From Bacillota bacterium (GTDB lineage Bacteria; Bacillota; Clostridia; Lachnospirales; Lachnospiraceae): a stretch of DNA of 6,588 nt. Shown here in pieces: positions 5,163 to 6,588 of the stretch. Location of the stretch: the NCBI GenBank assembly GCA_023389295.1, contig JAEWEO010000072.1:1-6588 (forward strand). Reading direction: 5' to 3'. Below the pieces are notes generated by a model. It was not told the origin of the DNA. It did not search any database and saw only the letters and a program-made list of their open reading frames with translations. The translations under genes were made by a program, and so were the position numbers. How positions within the stretch are numbered: the first letter of the stretch is position 1; the number at the start of each line of letters is the position of its first letter.

Positions 5163-5532
5163 CGATTCTGCCTCATCATTGAGGATTAGGCATAAATATG
5201 ATGTGTTTCATTATCTGTATACTAGGTACACCATCAATAGTAATTGATTGCCTATTAAGACTAATCAATTTAATTAATTTAATTTTTACACAAAAAAAAG
5301 GCTACACAACTTAAGAAAGTGTAGGAGATGCACATTGATAAAAGGTGTACATAGATTATTAGAAAATTTTATTTATATATTTTAATCAATATGATAGTAT
5401 GATTTAATGATTCATATATAAATTTGAATTGAGCGTGTTCTTTAGCGAGCGAGGCAACTGAATGCAAGTTTGATTTGGTTTAAAAAGAATTAGTATTGAG
5501 TATTAACTAAAAAGGTATTTAGGGAGGAAACT
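5163..5532. other. Non-coding AT-rich leader upstream of the GNAT gene
   Basis: I see no gene here. It contains an AT-rich 8-bp inverted repeat (5242-5249 AATTGATT, 5263-5270 AATCAATT), a run of eight A, the decayed operator/promoter module copy 3 and then about 160 bases of AT-rich leader with a small GC-richer patch near 5435-5465. No open frame with a ribosome binding site occurs before the GNAT gene. Confidence 0.5.
5299..5374 (+). promoter_or_regulatory. Operator/promoter module, decayed copy 3
   Basis: CTACAC (5302-5307) and GTGTAG (5319-5324) form an inverted repeat, and AAGTGTAG (5317-5324) is followed by TGCACATT (5328-5335), like the AAGTGTAG...TACACGTT of copy 2. Twenty bases later GTGTAC (5345-5350) sits where copies 1 and 2 have ATGACT/TTGACT, and the shared ATTAGAAA-type spacer lines up with copy 2 without a gap. 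The -10 position reads TTTATT, so promoter strength is doubtful. It would transcribe the GNAT gene at 5533. Confidence 0.45.
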
Positions 5533-5982
5533 ATGATTACTATTAAAGAACTTAATGCTGAAAAATTAAGACCTATTATTGAGTTTGATAAATTATGTTT
5601 TCCAACGGATTATTGGAAAGAAGAAGATTGGAATGATTTATTGAAAGATGAAAAAGCTATTTATTACGCATTATTAGATTGTGATAAAATAGTTGGGGAT
5701 GTTTTTATTTACAATTGGAAAGGCGAAAAAGATTACATTAAGATTATGAATATTGCGATTCATCCAGATTATAGAAAACAAGGTCTGGCTCATAAATTAT
5801 TAAACCATGTTACAGAAGAAATGAAAAAGTTTGAGATGAAACGTTTCTGTGGAGAAACAAGAGCTTCCAATGAAACAATGCAAAAAATTTTTGAAGACTG
5901 TGGCTATAAATTGAATATAATTGAAGAAGGTTATTTTGATAATCCCAATGAAAGCGCCTACAAGTATGTTCTGCAATTATAG
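5533..5982 (+). CDS. GNAT-family N-acetyltransferase (149 aa)
   Basis: A cytoplasmic acetyl-CoA-dependent acetyltransferase of the GCN5-related family; the acceptor cannot be told from sequence. The ATG at 5533 follows GGGAGG (5522-5527) at good spacing. The fold order is visible: an N-terminal strand ITIKEL, helix ~11-22, the YYALLDCDKIVGDVFIY hairpin, then the acetyl-CoA-binding motif A in NIAIHPDYRKQGLAHKLL (residues 73-90), with R81-x-x-G84-x-A86 in the pyrophosphate loop. The C-terminal NETMQKIFEDCGYK segment is the usual helix before the last strands. Length is normal and the gene is intact. It resembles small RimI-like and antibiotic- or metabolite-modifying members, but I would not choose between them. 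It lies between the two attachment cores as the only intact gene there, so it is the cargo of the degenerate element. Confidence 0.9.
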   Translation: MITIKELNAEKLRPIIEFDKLCFPTDYWKEEDWNDLLKDEKAIYYALLDCDKIVGDVFIYNWKGEKDYIKIMNIAIHPDYRKQGLAHKLLNHVTEEMKKFEMKRFCGETRASNETMQKIFEDCGYKLNIIEEGYFDNPNESAYKYVLQL

Positions 5983-6049
5983 AGATGTTATTTGATAACT
6001 TCCAGTTTGATGCTTTGAATTTGAAAGAGTATTTAAATTCTTATAAAAA

Positions 6050-6071
6050 ATATGTGCACTATTATGTGCAC
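6050..6071. repeat. Left arm repeats of attachment region 2
   Basis: ATATGTGCACT (6050-6060) is followed directly by ATTATGTGCAC (6061-6071). The pair matches the unit at 4112-4133 and ends 58 bp before core 2, mirroring the 59-bp spacing at core 1. Together with the right pair it gives core 2 arm sites on both sides. Confidence 0.6.
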
Positions 6072-6125
6072 ATAAATTAGAAGTGAATAGAACCCCTTTC
6101 TTTACTGTATTTGTGAGGTAGGCGT

Positions 6126-6181
6126 TTGGTTCGAATACTGTCTCGTGCTTACGAAATCCCTTGATTTTCAAGAGATTTTTT
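6126..6181 (+). other. Attachment core 2: degenerate tRNA 3'-end copy with terminator
   Basis: GGTTCGAATACTG followed by TCTCGTGCTTA (6129-6151) repeats core 1 with two changes in the T-stem part, so it cannot be a functional tRNA end. It is followed by a better terminator hairpin than core 1: AAATC-c-CTTGA (6154-6164) pairs with TCAAG-a-GATTT (6168-6178), one mismatch, and a T-run ends at 6181. The homology to core 1 continues into the integrase remnant, which shows that both derive from the same kind of insertion. Confidence 0.62.
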
Positions 6182-6319
6182 GTTGCACGGATATGTGCAC
6201 CATATATGCACTTTTTTCTTGCTCTTTTTATTGCTGTGATTCAGAGCTTTGTTCATGATATTAAGGTTCTCTTGTTCTGTATTTGGATTGTAAATATAAC
6301 TAAGAGTAGTTTTTTCATA
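6149..6319 (-). pseudogene. Integrase C-terminal remnant, copy 2
   Basis: This short tail of the same integrase family as the remnant at 4132 reads EKTTLSYIYNP followed by NTEQENLNIMN, of which YIYNPNTEQENLNIMN is identical to copy 1. It includes the nucleophile tyrosine but no other catalytic residue. A 3-base deletion relative to copy 1 removes the TAG stop, so the frame reads on through the arm repeats and ends with TAA at 6151-6149, inside the attachment core. The 5' side breaks off at about 6319, where GNAT sequence begins on the other strand. Arm repeats ATATGTGCACC and ATATATGCACT (6191-6212) lie within it. It is non-functional. Confidence 0.8.
6191..6212. repeat. Right arm repeats of attachment region 2
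   Basis: ATATGTGCACC (6191-6201) and ATATATGCACT (6202-6212) are the degenerate counterpart of the perfect tandem pair at 4112-4133, at the same distance from their core (40 versus 41 bp). Confidence 0.5.
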
Positions 6320-6529
6320 TATGTTGATTAAAATTATCAGAAAAAAGGAATCGGTAAAGGCTTAATGGATTTTATTGAAATTTATTGCAATAAAAATAAT
6401 ATTAAGAAGATTGAATTATTAACTGGACAATCTAATTTTAACGCCCAAGGGTTTTATGAATACTTAGGATATGTAAAGACTAACCAAGTACATTATAAGA
6501 AAAGGATAGGTGAATCACACAATGGTTAA
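6320..6529 (+). pseudogene. 5'-truncated GNAT acetyltransferase with internal stop
   Basis: The C-terminal part of a GNAT acetyltransferase starts abruptly at the edge of integrase remnant 2. It reads YVD, a TAA stop (6329-6331), then NYQKKGIGKGLMDFIE (motif A, Q-x-x-G-x-G acetyl-CoA loop), continues through FNAQGFYEYLGYVKT, the usual GNAT helix and strand, and ends at TAA 6527-6529. Everything before motif A is missing. The TAA stands where intact relatives normally have a sense codon (for example AAA or CCA), so the gene is broken twice. It is not a copy of the intact GNAT at 5533, because the sequences differ throughout. Its stop overlaps the start of the next gene, suggesting a former two-gene acetyltransferase operon. 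Confidence 0.8.
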
Positions 6530-6588
6530 AATAAGCAAAGCTAGACCAGAAGATAGCTACATAGCAGCAGAATTATTTCATAATATGT
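6522..6588 (+). CDS. Probable GNAT acetyltransferase, N-terminal fragment (runs off window)
   Basis: The ATG at 6522 follows GGATAGGTG at suitable spacing and overlaps the stop of the preceding GNAT pseudogene by 8 bases. The 22 visible residues begin MVKISKARPEDSYIAAELF, a strand followed by the R-x-x-D helix start typical of GNAT N-termini. That is the only evidence for the family, since motif A lies beyond the window. The overlap implies translational coupling in the ancestral operon. With the upstream gene broken, expression would depend on a promoter I cannot identify. Confidence 0.55.
   Translation, partial: MVKISKARPEDSYIAAELFHNM

Noticed and set aside
5977..6171. Minus-strand open frame across attachment core 2
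   Set aside because: It reads through arm repeats, core and terminator and has no family features; the duplicated site explains the sequence.

Overview
The window looks like an accessory, mobile-element-rich stretch of a low-GC Firmicutes genome, most likely a gut clostridium of the Lachnospiraceae type. That assignment is an inference from AT-rich coding sequence, strong AGGAGG ribosome binding sites, consensus sigma-A promoters and the protein families present. I see no housekeeping gene. Most of the window is recombinases, a relaxase remnant, attachment-site debris and small cargo genes.

Layout. (1) 72-986, minus: a complete tyrosine recombinase with all six catalytic positions, preceded by a T-rich non-coding region holding a perfect palindrome and short direct repeats. 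(2) 1474-1750: an operator/promoter module feeding a 13-codon leader-like ORF and a GC-rich segment with no convincing gene. (3) 1767-3311: an isochorismatase-family cysteine hydrolase (minus) and a YafY-type HTH-WYL regulator (plus), divergent, with a TTGTTG/CAACAA inverted repeat overlapping the control region of both. (4) 3415-3870: a second copy of the operator/promoter module driving a 100-residue protein I do not recognise. (5) 3959-6588: two copies of a tRNA-3'-end-like attachment core, each flanked at nearly identical distances by paired ATGTGCAC-type repeats and each followed by the 3' end of the same integrase gene. Between them lie a truncated MobV-type relaxase fused out of frame to the integrase remnant, a candidate oriT, a third, decayed copy of the operator/promoter module and an intact GNAT acetyltransferase. 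After the second core comes a 5'-truncated GNAT pseudogene that overlaps the start of another probable GNAT gene, which runs off the window.

Reading. Region 5 is best explained as serial insertion of related small mobilizable elements at one attachment site, followed by deletions that removed most of the relaxase and integrase but left the cargo. The intact integrase at 72-986 belongs to a different recombinase group from the two remnants. The same regulatory module occurs upstream of three unrelated segments. It is the most unusual pattern in the window, and the WYL regulator encoded between two copies is a possible but unproven controller.
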